NCBI GenBank assembly: GCA_030835385.1
Contig: JAURPI010000002.1
Location: forward strand, 1-64,000
DNA from: Alphaproteobacteria bacterium
GTDB taxonomy: Bacteria; Pseudomonadota; Alphaproteobacteria; Rhodospirillales; Rhodospirillaceae
Length of the DNA: 64,000 nt
Reading direction: 5' to 3'
Position numbers and translations under genes: made by a program. Shown in pieces: positions 9,517 to 17,826 of the stretch (the first letter of the stretch is position 1; each line of letters begins with the position of its first letter). A model generated the notes under the pieces. That model was not told the origin of the DNA. It saw nothing but the letters and a program-made list of their open reading frames with translations, and did not search any database.

Positions 9517-9955
9517 ATGGAAATACGGCACGCTGAAGAAACAGACATTGTTGCCTTAGTGAACTTGTTTGAAACCTATGTAGAGGTGCAGGGCAAAGAA
9601 CACTATTCAAACGAGCAGGTCCATGCTTAGGCAATCCGTGCGACGGAAGAAACCTTTGACGACTTTATCCTCGGCCCAACCACGTTTGTGGCATTGGGTG
9701 ATACAGGCCCCATGGGGTTTTGCGGATATGCCCGTGACGGCCATATCACGTCTTTATACATCCACCCAAATAGTGAGGGGCAGGGCGTTGGACGAGCGCT
9801 GCTCACCCACGTCCTAGAAGATGCGAGAGCGCATGGCGTCACAGATTTCTATGTAGAAGCCAGCGAGATGGCGTTTCCTTTGTTTGACGGGCTTTGACGA
9901 CATCAGCATTGGTGACGTCAAATTCAAACGCCAATTTCTGAAACTTAAGGGCTGA
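9517..9955 (+). pseudogene. GNAT N-acetyltransferase with amber codon and frameshift
   Basis: Reading from ATG 9517 gives MEIRHAEETDIVALVNLFE, then an in-frame TAG at codon 38 (9628-9630). The same frame continues with the acetyl-CoA-binding region ITSLYIHPNSEGQGVGRALL (the Q/R-x-x-G-x-G/A loop) and VTDFYVEASEMAFPLFDG. It is broken again near 9893. Reading on in the next frame gives GFDDISIGDVKFKRQFLK and a TGA at 9953-9955. This rebuilds the family ending (a GF-x-x-x motif then basic residues). Two independent lesions in a 145-codon gene make it very likely non-functional. Confidence 0.85.
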
Positions 9956-9961
9956 GTCCAA

Positions 9962-10396
9962 CTAGAATATCAGCGCATCCACACCAGCAATCACGGCGGC
10001 GTATCGGGCCCCCTTGCCGATGGCGACCAAAATCAGAAAAATATCAAAACGAACCCTTAAAAGACCGGCGATCAACGTTAACGCATCTCCGCCCAGAGGC
10101 AGCCAAGACATCAACAAAGACCACACGCCGTATCGATTAAACCAGGCTTCCGCTTTGTCCATTTGGGTGGGTGATGCGGGAAACCACGATCTGTCGCGGA
10201 ACTGGGAGGCATAACGCCCCAGTCCCCAATTTATCGCCGCGCCGAGAGTGTTGCCGGTGGTTGCAGCCATCCAAAGAGGAAGGCGAGGGATGCTTTCATC
10301 GGCTAGAGCGGCGGCGACCACCACCTCTGACGAGAGGGGCAGGATGGTTGCGGCGAGAAACGCTGTTCCGAAAACAGCCGTGAGGATGAAAAACAT
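9962..10396 (-). CDS. YqaA/DedA-family membrane protein
   Basis: 144 residues with three to four hydrophobic segments. The opening FLAATILPLSSEVVVAAAL and the motif TTGNTLGAAINWGLGRYA, followed by an amphipathic stretch, SWLPLGGDALTLIAGLLRV and a last hydrophobic helix, are characteristic of the small YqaA branch of the SNARE-associated/DedA superfamily. These inner-membrane proteins are linked to membrane lipid homeostasis and proton-driven transport; the exact role is unknown. It converges on the damaged acetyltransferase with 6 bp between the ends. Confidence 0.85.
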   Translation of the reverse strand: MFFILTAVFGTAFLAATILPLSSEVVVAAALADESIPRLPLWMAATTGNTLGAAINWGLGRYASQFRDRSWFPASPTQMDKAEAWFNRYGVWSLLMSWLPLGGDALTLIAGLLRVRFDIFLILVAIGKGARYAAVIAGVDALIF

Positions 10397-10463
10397 AGGA
10401 GCGGGCTATCAGCCCGCTCGAGTGAGATCAAGTCCGGTGGTCTTTGCTGGGTCGTCCCAAGGA

Positions 10464-10580
10464 TTATGACGAGGGAAAGAATGGGTTGAGAGGCGACGGT
10501 CCACCCAAATCGTTCGAAGGACCAGCCAAGCTGGGGACCAGCACGAGCGTCACCAGAAGCATGGTGAATCTGTGTGTCAT
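10464..10580 (-). CDS. Possible small secreted Pro-rich peptide
   Basis: A 38-codon frame starting ATG at 10580 reads as a short basic start, a hydrophobic core (MLLVTLVLVPSLA) and a Pro/Ser-rich tail ending NPFFPSS. This looks like a signal peptide with a very short mature part. There is no convincing ribosome site and no homology I recognise, so it could be chance in a region that otherwise holds only remnants. Confidence 0.2.
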   Translation of the reverse strand: MTHRFTMLLVTLVLVPSLAGPSNDLGGPSPLNPFFPSS

Positions 10581-10647
10581 ATAGCACCAACGCATCAACC
10601 ACAGGTTTGGTTGCGTCGTTAAGGGCAGGCGCCAATCAGTTAGGTTA

Positions 10648-10783
10648 TTAGTTAAAGATGCGCCAGACCCCATCTCGTTGCATGCAGGCAATGCCGTAGG
10701 CGGTTTCGCTCTGACCCCCCTATAAGAAGAATGGTAGTCTGACCATCGGGGCTTCTAATCTCTATTTCAGACTGATCAGTCAT
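10648..10783 (-). pseudogene. C-terminal remnant of a 17-kDa-type surface antigen, frameshifted in a G run
   Basis: From an ATG at 10783 the frame reads EIEIRSPDGQTTILLIGG and then loses sense. Removing one base from the run of six G (minus strand; C run at 10715-10720) restores QSETAYGIACMQRDGVWRIFN and a stop. The joined product matches my memory of the C-terminus of rickettsial 17-kDa/RT0821-type outer-membrane lipoproteins (a QTT...GG...AYGxACxQxDGxWxI pattern). The N-terminal lipoprotein part is missing, so this is a remnant even without the shift. The rest of the 548-bp gap between 10397 and 10944 shows only an AT-richer upstream region for the next gene. Confidence 0.45.
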
Positions 10784-10944
10784 CCGGGGCCCTTGATAAA
10801 TACTGGTTACACAGATGTTAGAGTTTTGCGTTTTGCGATTGAACCGTCTCTATTGGCAATGTTTGTGTCATAGAATCTAGCTGAATCCCGGCCTTGGCTT
10901 GTCTGCCGTGCGGCCCTAAGCTCCGGCGACAGGGAGAAACAAAA

Positions 10945-11979
10945 ATGATCACATACCGCGCCTGTGCGCTTCAATTTGCTTGCTACCCTATCAATGATTG
11001 CCCAGACAAGGAATCAGCCCGTGCGATGATCATGGATGCCATCACCCGGGTCGGGCGCTTGGTGCCCGGCGCCAAGCACATGGGTGGCACAGATATGAAA
11101 CTGATCGTTTTGCCAGAATATGTGCTGACCAATTTCTCCATGGGGATTGTGCCTGATCAGTGGCGTGATTGGGCGGCGCTGGATACCGATGGTCCGGAGT
11201 ATGAAGCGCTGGCGAAGGTTGCTCAGGACAATGACATATACCTTTGCACCAACGCTTATGAGCGCGATGAAAAATTCCCCGACACTTATTTCCAAGCCTG
11301 TGTGATCTTTGATCCATCTGGGAACGTTGCGCTGCGTTACCGACGGCTGAACTCTATCTACACACCTACACCGCATGACTACTGGGATCGCTATCTCGAT
11401 CTGTATGGCCTAGATGCGGTGTTTCCTGTCGCCAAAACACCCATTGGTAATTTGTGCTCTGTGGCGTCGGAGGAAATGCAGTATCCCGAACTAATACGCA
11501 CCTTTGCTCTGCGGGGCGCTGAAGTGTTGTGTCACCCGTGTGCAGATCCGTTGAATTTAGCGCACAACCCGAAGAATGTGATGAAGCAGGCGCGGGCGAT
11601 TGAAAACTTGATGTATGTGGTCTCAGCAAACCTCTCGACCCATAAACCGTTTCCAATGGGGGAGCACACCTGCGATGGCGGTTCACGCATAGTTGATTTC
11701 ACGGGGCGCGTACTGGCGGAGGCGGGGCAAGGCGAAAGTATGACGGCGACCGCGGATATCAATCTCTCTGCATTGCGCTACTACCGCAATCGGCCCGAGA
11801 TCAATAACTTCCTGACGCGCCAGCGCACAGATTTATATCGCGACACATACGCCCAGGAAATTTGGCCGCCTAACAGCTTGGCTGACCGTCCACCGTCGCG
11901 GGATCACATGTCGGGTGTGCAGCGTGACGTTATGGCGCGCCTAAAAGCCGCTGGCATTATTGAGACAGAAGGAACCTAA
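10945..11979 (+). CDS. Carbon-nitrogen hydrolase (nitrilase superfamily) homologue with atypical triad
   Basis: 344 residues from ATG 10945, chosen because AGGGAG lies nine bases upstream; the longer frame to 10894 has no ribosome site. The nitrilase fold is supported by LIVLPEYVLTNF (Glu58 of the triad), then VALRYRRLNS and a SEEMQYPE motif. The usual catalytic Lys (YRK) is Arg134 and the usual catalytic Cys (C-x-D/E-x-x-F-P-E) is Ser175; a cysteine sits four residues earlier. It may therefore be a variant amidase or a non-catalytic homologue. There is no signal peptide. Its stop overlaps the start of the next SDR gene (TAATG), so the two are translationally coupled. Confidence 0.75.
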   Translation: MITYRACALQFACYPINDCPDKESARAMIMDAITRVGRLVPGAKHMGGTDMKLIVLPEYVLTNFSMGIVPDQWRDWAALDTDGPEYEALAKVAQDNDIYLCTNAYERDEKFPDTYFQACVIFDPSGNVALRYRRLNSIYTPTPHDYWDRYLDLYGLDAVFPVAKTPIGNLCSVASEEMQYPELIRTFALRGAEVLCHPCADPLNLAHNPKNVMKQARAIENLMYVVSANLSTHKPFPMGEHTCDGGSRIVDFTGRVLAEAGQGESMTATADINLSALRYYRNRPEINNFLTRQRTDLYRDTYAQEIWPPNSLADRPPSRDHMSGVQRDVMARLKAAGIIETEGT

Positions 11980-12755
11980 TGCCGAAAGTCTTTCTAACTG
12001 GTGCCAATCGCGGCATAGGATTAGGTTTCGCCAAGGTCTACCTCGAGGCGGGGTGGCGGGTCATTGCGGCGGTGCGTAATCCTGAGGCCGCTGATGATCT
12101 TAAAAACCTGGGGGCGGATTATGACAATCTTTTGTCGATCCACCCGCTCGACCTTGCTGACCTGACGTCAATTGACGCTTTGGCAAAAGAACTCCGAGGC
12201 GTGACGATTGACGTTCTGCTCGGCAACGCGGCCAAGACCGATAACCCTATGGATGAGTTTGGCAGCACCAACTACGACGCTTGGGTTGAGGCCTTTCAGG
12301 TCAATTGCATGGGTCAGATGAAATTAGCAGAGGCCTTTGTTGGGCATGTCGCCGGCAGCGACCACAAGAAGATGTTTTTTGTCTCAAGCCGTATAGGTGC
12401 TAGGCCGCCAGCTGGGTTGGTGTTGTTCCGGTCTTCTAAGTCGGCTCTCAACCAAGTGGTGATGCAACTGTCTCTTACTCTTGGGCCGCGCGGTATTGCG
12501 GTGGCGTGCGGTCATCCAGGCTTTGTGAAATCAAAGTCCACCCTTAGCATGGGTGTGTTTGAAGCTGAAGAGAGTGCTGGGTATCTCAAAAAGATCATCG
12601 ATGATTTAACCGTTGAAACGGCCGGACAGTTTTTTGATCCTGATGGATCGGTTCTGCCTATCGTCACCCGGCAAATGAATCCAAATGCATTCGGTGCCAA
12701 AGCACCAGACGCCTGGGACGAGCAAGCAAAGAAGCGGGACGACGGGGAGAGTTAA
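11979..12755 (+). CDS. Short-chain dehydrogenase/reductase with Tyr to Phe at the active site
   Basis: 258 residues. The nucleotide-binding start MPKVFLTGANRGIGLGFA is a classical SDR glycine motif, the NNAG motif is LGNAAK, and the active-site Ser is in FFVSSRIG. Where YxxxK is expected the sequence is F150-R-S-S-K154, so the catalytic Tyr is missing while the Lys remains; one base separates TTC from TAC. The post-active-site GHPGFVKSK is normal. It is coupled by a one-base overlap to the preceding nitrilase-like gene, suggesting a shared pathway. Confidence 0.8.
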   Translation: MPKVFLTGANRGIGLGFAKVYLEAGWRVIAAVRNPEAADDLKNLGADYDNLLSIHPLDLADLTSIDALAKELRGVTIDVLLGNAAKTDNPMDEFGSTNYDAWVEAFQVNCMGQMKLAEAFVGHVAGSDHKKMFFVSSRIGARPPAGLVLFRSSKSALNQVVMQLSLTLGPRGIAVACGHPGFVKSKSTLSMGVFEAEESAGYLKKIIDDLTVETAGQFFDPDGSVLPIVTRQMNPNAFGAKAPDAWDEQAKKRDDGES

Positions 12756-14549
12756 TCACTCCACGCGTTTGGTCGTCCACGCCACAATGTCCTCCGTGGT
12801 GCGTTGTTCCCAACCGATCAAAGAATGTGGTGCGCCATCGTCGTACCAGTGATACTCAGCTTTCCCACCTGCGGCGCGGGCAAATTCTTTCAGATACGGC
12901 AGGTCAACGAACGGATCCAAGTTTCCGGCGATGGCCAATACGGGCACTTTAATGTTGCGCATTTCTTTTGTGTGCACAGTGTTGGCATTTGGTCCCCAGT
13001 GAGACAGGAAGCTGGCGGCCACTTGTGGTCGTGGTCGGGCCGGTCCTTGAGGCGCAGGGGGTGGGCTGCGGAAAGACTTATTCACCAAAACCCGATTGCC
13101 GTCACCGGCCGCAACCGCCGCCTCGGCTTGCGCCACTAATTCATCATAAGCGTCCTTGCCGAATCCTTTCTCTGCCCAGGTCGGGGCGTTAGCGGTAGGG
13201 GCCAAGTAGATCATGCCTTTGACGCGTGAATCTTTTGATGTGTTTAGGTACCGCGTAATGCGAATGCCGCCCCAGCTATGTCCAGCCATGACGATCTTGT
13301 CGTAGCCCTCGCTCTCAAGCCAATCGGCCCAGGCTGCAAAGTCAGGCATTTCTGACTCCAGCGTGGCGCGGATGATGTTCGTACCGCTGCCACTGGTTTG
13401 TCCGGCCAAACAGGCATGACCGGCTTGAGCCAGGCGGACGCACAGCCAATGGTTCGAGCTCCACATGATGTCACCGCCATAGCCGTAGACCACCATGAAC
13501 GCCGTCTTACCCAGACCCATGCCGATAGTCGGTGCGTAAAACACACCCGAGCGTTCGCGGCCTGTAGCCGTTTGCGTATCGACAAAGCGTGTGGTGATCG
13601 CGGGTCGAGGTCCGAGTCCGATGTCAATCAACCAATCGCTGGTGTCTTTTGAGGCGGTCGCACGCGCGCCTTGGAACAAATGTCCGACGCCGCCCTCGTA
13701 CCATCGCAAATCAACGAGAGGGGCATTCACGGCTGCCGCTTTGAGTTCTTCCAAATACGGCATGGTAACGAAAGTGTCTTCATCACCCGATAACAGAAGC
13801 AGCGGCACTTTGATATCGGCCTGCCACACCGTGTTTCGTGTTTGCGCAGCCGGTCCCCACCAGTTGAGCCAATTGCGTGCTGTTTGCAGGGAGGCGCTCT
13901 CACCCCCTGGCGGCGCTGGGTAGGACGGCTCGTACACTTCGTAAATGATCTGGTCGCCACGTCCTTCGGACACCAATTTTGAATGGCGGTCCACGACATC
14001 GAGGTATCGGTCTCGGCCCATATTGGCCTGCATCCATTCGGGCAGATCACGGGTCGGCGCATAGTGGACCATGGCTTTGACCCGGTTGTCCTGGGTGTCG
14101 ATCATGTAACGGGTAATCCGGATTGAACCCAGGCTATGCCCGGCGAGGATGATGTCCTGGGCTCCAATTTGGGCGAGGAAATCAACAGCAGCTTTGATAT
14201 CAAGTGTCGCCGTTTCGAAGGGTTCGCTGCGATAGGTGCCTGCACTGCGCCCAGATGAATGTCTTGAAAGAGGGCTCACCACAGTATAGCCGAGGCGCGC
14301 GAGGTGTTCGCCAGCCCAGCGTGGCGCACAGCAGCCTCGGGCGGGATGTCCTCCTGGACCGCCATGGTGAATCACGACGCCGGGGTTGTGCGTGTTCATT
14401 CCCGATGACGGATGCATCAGCATCGCAGGAACCTGCGCATCGTCGTCGGTCAGCAGTGTAATTACATTTGAGGTGATATCTTGCCCGAGCGCCGGAGTGG
14501 CAACGAGCAACAAAAGACCCGCGATCAAGCGGCGGCAGAGTGCAGTCAT
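12756..14549 (-). CDS. Exported protein with two fused alpha/beta-hydrolase domains
   Basis: 597 residues with a signal peptide (MTALCRRLIAGLLLLVATPALG). Two homologous serine-hydrolase domains follow. Domain 1 (about 25-320) has VVIHHGGPGGH as oxyanion region and the nucleophile elbow LAGHSLGSIRITRY. Domain 2 (about 325-597) has MAGHSWGGIRITRY, with the acid in GNLDPFVDLPYL and a final His in GAPHSLIGW. The elbows are followed in both copies by RVKxMxxxAPT, so this is an internal duplication. Both nucleophile serines are intact, so both halves could be active. It is probably a periplasmic esterase or dienelactone-hydrolase-like enzyme. It converges on the SDR gene with no gap. Confidence 0.8.
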   Translation of the reverse strand: MTALCRRLIAGLLLLVATPALGQDITSNVITLLTDDDAQVPAMLMHPSSGMNTHNPGVVIHHGGPGGHPARGCCAPRWAGEHLARLGYTVVSPLSRHSSGRSAGTYRSEPFETATLDIKAAVDFLAQIGAQDIILAGHSLGSIRITRYMIDTQDNRVKAMVHYAPTRDLPEWMQANMGRDRYLDVVDRHSKLVSEGRGDQIIYEVYEPSYPAPPGGESASLQTARNWLNWWGPAAQTRNTVWQADIKVPLLLLSGDEDTFVTMPYLEELKAAAVNAPLVDLRWYEGGVGHLFQGARATASKDTSDWLIDIGLGPRPAITTRFVDTQTATGRERSGVFYAPTIGMGLGKTAFMVVYGYGGDIMWSSNHWLCVRLAQAGHACLAGQTSGSGTNIIRATLESEMPDFAAWADWLESEGYDKIVMAGHSWGGIRITRYLNTSKDSRVKGMIYLAPTANAPTWAEKGFGKDAYDELVAQAEAAVAAGDGNRVLVNKSFRSPPPAPQGPARPRPQVAASFLSHWGPNANTVHTKEMRNIKVPVLAIAGNLDPFVDLPYLKEFARAAGGKAEYHWYDDGAPHSLIGWEQRTTEDIVAWTTKRVE

Positions 14550-14691
14550 AGTGGTCCCTCCTGTTCTGGTAATCAGTCTACCCTCCGCTGACCCAGAGTC
14601 ACAGTTTCACGACTTTATAAGTCTCGTGCTTGACCCTCTGCGCTCACCCCCTTAAGCACGGCAGACCACCGAAAACACCTGGGACATTGCC

Positions 14692-15588
14692 ATGACTAGT
14701 AACGACCGCATCGGCGCAATTGATATCGTCGTCAACATCCGCACACCTCGCGAATTTGAAGAAGGCCGCATTTCTTCAGATTCTTCTTTTCAAGAAAAAG
14801 TCCGCCAGGACGGCTCAATCCGCCAAGGGGTTGAGATAGAAGATTACATCAAGCTGATGGACGAGGCGGGCATAGACCGGTCTTTTCTGATTGCCGTGCG
14901 CTGCGGTGACCTTAACGTCAAAGGGTCGACCGAGGTTACGTATGAGCGCATTGCTGAAGTGCTGCAAAAGTACCCAGATCGTTTTTCGGGACTGGCCGGT
15001 ATCGATCCGACCAAAGGAATGACCCAATTGCGTGAACTTGAGGTTGCCGTGAACGACTATGGTTTTGTTGGTGCGCATTGGTACCCCCACTGGTTCGCCA
15101 TGGCGCCCGACGAAGCTCAGATCTACCCGACGTATGCCAAGTGTTGCGAGCTTGATATTCCGATCATGATGCAAGTTGGTCAGAATCTAATCTATTCAAA
15201 GGATCGCCGACTACCTTCCGTCGGTCGGCCCATTACGCTTGATCAAGTGGCTATCGATTTTCCAGAACTCAAGATCATCGGTATTCATCTTGGCACACCC
15301 TGGGCAGATGAAATGATCGCCATGTGTTGGAAGCACGAAAACATTTACATGGCCGGGGATGCTTATGCGCCGAAGTATTGGCCGCCGGCTGTTGTGCACT
15401 ACGCCAATACCTACGGTCAGGATAAATTCTTGTTCGGCACGGATTTTCCTGTGGTTGATCCCCGCCGGGCAATCAAAGAGGTCGATGGTCATGAATTTCG
15501 GGATATTCCAAAAAAGAAAATCCTTCGTGACAACGCAATACGGATTTTTAAATTGCCCGATTCACCGGTCTTAGCAGACGAGAATTAG
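14692..15588 (+). CDS. Amidohydrolase-2 family (TIM-barrel) protein lacking the HxH metal motif
   Basis: 298 residues, cytosolic. The amidohydrolase_2/ACMSD-like barrel is indicated by FSGLAGIDPTKGM, FVGAHWYPHWF, IGIHLGTPWADEM and KFLFGTDFPVVDP (the conserved Asp at the end of the barrel). The first strand, which should read D-x-H-x-H, reads AIDIVVNIRTP, so both metal-binding histidines are absent. Family relatives with this change exist to my recollection, so it may define a metal-independent or differently liganded subgroup rather than damage. Relatives act as decarboxylases or lactone hydrolases. It is divergent from the double alpha/beta-hydrolase gene across 142 bp. Confidence 0.75.
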   Translation: MTSNDRIGAIDIVVNIRTPREFEEGRISSDSSFQEKVRQDGSIRQGVEIEDYIKLMDEAGIDRSFLIAVRCGDLNVKGSTEVTYERIAEVLQKYPDRFSGLAGIDPTKGMTQLRELEVAVNDYGFVGAHWYPHWFAMAPDEAQIYPTYAKCCELDIPIMMQVGQNLIYSKDRRLPSVGRPITLDQVAIDFPELKIIGIHLGTPWADEMIAMCWKHENIYMAGDAYAPKYWPPAVVHYANTYGQDKFLFGTDFPVVDPRRAIKEVDGHEFRDIPKKKILRDNAIRIFKLPDSPVLADEN

Positions 15589-15710
15589 GGTGTTAGAGTC
15601 GTCGTGCATGCGGCAGCGGGTTTTCCCAAGCACCGCCGCAATGCGACACAGCGAACCGGCGCGTGTGCGGGCTCCACAGGTGGAAGGTTTGTCAGTCGCG
15701 GTTTGTGGGA

Positions 15711-16223
15711 TCATTGTGGCGAAGGCAGCTCGTTAGCGGCGCGGGCGTCTTTTGCCCGCCAAGTGCGATAGCGCGCGAGCGTTTCGATTTGACGCAGGGT
15801 GGCGTTAGCAGCGCGGCAGGCATCCGTAATGGTGGCGCCTAAGTGACCTGGTTGACTTGTTCGTGTAATCGCCCGGCTCATTGCTGCCATCGCTAATTCG
15901 AGGCTGGCGACCAGTTGAGCGGCACTCAGGGATTCAACCGCGTCACCCTCTTTGGTTAGACCAAGCCCGGCGGCGAGGGCCCCGTTCTCTTTTTTGGCGG
16001 TGTCTAAGTCACCGGTTGAATCGTCACCGTCGCCTTAAGACGTAGGGGACGTTTGTACCGTATTGCCAATTTATCGGATGATATGGCGTCGATAAATCTC
16101 TTGTTGGGTGTCCCGTTGCATATCCCGCTGGGCTGAAACGTCTTCGCCGTTCTGGACGGGTTGGTGCTTTGGGTCTGCTGAGGGTTTGGGGTCGGTCTTT
16201 GTTACAGCGCGTCCTGGCCAAGT
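15711..16223 (-). pseudogene. Remnant gene with two in-frame stops and no start
   Basis: One continuous frame on the minus strand runs from 16223 to a TGA at 15711-15713, interrupted by TAA at 16071-16073 and TAA at 16035-16037. The pieces read as credible protein: KTDPKPSADPKHQPVQNGED, DTQQEIYRRHIIR, then GDLDTAKKENGALAAGLGL and LGATITDACRAANATLRQIE, ending in WRAKDARAANELPSPQ. No ATG, GTG or TTG opens the frame. The last 59 codons could be translated alone from the ATG at 15890. The family is unknown to me. The remainder of the 749-bp gap (15589-15710 and 16224-16337) shows nothing I can name. Confidence 0.5.
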
Positions 16224-16337
16224 TTAAGGCAGGATAGAAGTATACAAGAAATATTGTTATTTTAGCAAGGATAATATTGTTACCTGCGAAACAGCGGTTC
16301 ACAGGGTTACTTCGCGATTCACACGACGACCCGTGTG

Positions 16338-17729
16338 TCACACGATGACCAGAGGCTCTTCCTCAGAGTGCATGACCTCATAGCCATCATCTGTGATCAG
16401 CAGCAGGTCTTCATTGTGTCCGGCCCCGAAGCCGACCTCGATGAAAGGCAGGTCGATGGTGATCACCATATCTTTCTTCAGAACCAAGTCTTCGTTGCCC
16501 CGCCAAGGATTTTTGTCGCTATAGGGCTGGTCCGTATGCTGTAGGCCGAGAGAGTGCGGGTTGACGATGAGAGTGTCCGGGTTGCCGCCCGCTTTTTTGT
16601 ATGCGGCCAGTCCGGCGGCGTGAATTTCTGAGTACTTTGTTCCCGGCTTGGTGATCGCGAAGGTTGCCTCGCGCGCGGCGCGCTGTGCGTCGGCACGTTG
16701 TTGCACCGCTTTACTCGGTTCGTCGAGGACGATCGTTCGTGCGAAGTCACCGTGGTATTCGCGAAAGTTTGACACCGCATCAATCAGGAATGGCTTGCCC
16801 GGCACTACTTCTGCATCGGGAAGTAAGCCTAGGGTTACGCCAGCCAGAATGAAGGTGATCGTACTGCCGCGTAGCGCACATTCCGCCCCAAAGCGGCGTT
16901 CAATGTCATCATAGCTCATGCCCTTCTCGATCGATCGGGCTGTTTCTAGAGCGGCTTCCGCATTCTTTGCTCCAGCTAGGCGCATCAATTCAATTTCCGG
17001 GGCTGATTTCACATAACGGATGCGACGGAACAGGTTGTCTCCGTCAATAAACTCAATGTTGTCGGCCATGCCAATGCGCTGCAACAGATGGGCGATGCGC
17101 ATGTCGTCAACCGCGACACGACCCTTGGTGATGCAGGATTCTTTCATGGCCCGCGCCAGGGCCCACTCGGGCGTGGCCGACGGTTGGTAGTTCTTGCCAC
17201 TGTCAATCCAGCGCTGTTCACGGGGTGTCAGCGTCAGCGACTCATCAACAACCCGTTGACGGTTCGCTGCCTGCGGTTCGACATTCAAGGGCAAGGCGTC
17301 GTAGCCCAGGTAGTCAGCGCCATTGAGCGGACCAGAATAGGGAATAACGTCAGGTACCCAGCGGTCGCCGTTGACGATGTCCCATAACATACCGGCCGTG
17401 ACGACGAGGAACGTCGGTTGATCCGCATCCCGCGGCAAGGTCGCAAAGGACGGGTACTGCCAGCGCATCTTCGTGCCAATGGCTGTTGTATTTGTTAGGT
17501 AATAGACGTTGACCGGATTGAGAGCGAGCATTCCTGCTAGGTCATACTCCTCCATCACAGCTTGAGCCTGTGCCGTATTGATCAACGGTTGCATCAAGGC
17601 GTCGAGCTCCTTGCCCACTGGAGCAATGTGGGCACCGATGCCCGCTGCCAGTGTCGGTGTGGAGCCCGCGGTGAGGGCGGCGCCTGTGGCGGCAGCGCTG
17701 ATACCTTTTAGGGCTGTTCTGCGTTCCAT
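16338..17729 (-). CDS. Tat-exported M24 family (Xaa-Pro-type) metallopeptidase
   Basis: 463 residues. The N-terminus MERRTALKGISAAATGAAL is a twin-arginine signal. Residues about 50-230 form the N-terminal creatinase-like domain, and the C-terminal half is the pita-bread catalytic domain. All five metal ligands are visible: two Asp in FLIDAVSNFREYHGDFART, His in VNPHSLGLQH, Glu in DLPFIEVGFG and Glu in GHNEDLLLI. It is therefore probably an active periplasmic aminopeptidase or proline dipeptidase relative. Two paralogues with the same export signal lie at 18691 and 20105 on the other strand. Confidence 0.88.
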   Translation of the reverse strand: MERRTALKGISAAATGAALTAGSTPTLAAGIGAHIAPVGKELDALMQPLINTAQAQAVMEEYDLAGMLALNPVNVYYLTNTTAIGTKMRWQYPSFATLPRDADQPTFLVVTAGMLWDIVNGDRWVPDVIPYSGPLNGADYLGYDALPLNVEPQAANRQRVVDESLTLTPREQRWIDSGKNYQPSATPEWALARAMKESCITKGRVAVDDMRIAHLLQRIGMADNIEFIDGDNLFRRIRYVKSAPEIELMRLAGAKNAEAALETARSIEKGMSYDDIERRFGAECALRGSTITFILAGVTLGLLPDAEVVPGKPFLIDAVSNFREYHGDFARTIVLDEPSKAVQQRADAQRAAREATFAITKPGTKYSEIHAAGLAAYKKAGGNPDTLIVNPHSLGLQHTDQPYSDKNPWRGNEDLVLKKDMVITIDLPFIEVGFGAGHNEDLLLITDDGYEVMHSEEEPLVIV

Positions 17730-17826
17730 AGAGGTCTTCCTTGATGTAATGCTCTATCCTCAGCGCAATTCCGCCGTTGCGCAAGCGTCGTTTCCCCTAT
17801 CATCTTTGCTTCTCGAGTGTTGCTGC

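Noticed and set aside
13244-13627. Minus-strand 127-codon frame inside the double alpha/beta-hydrolase gene
   Set aside because: Same strand but other frame within a well-supported gene; composition reflects the host codons only.
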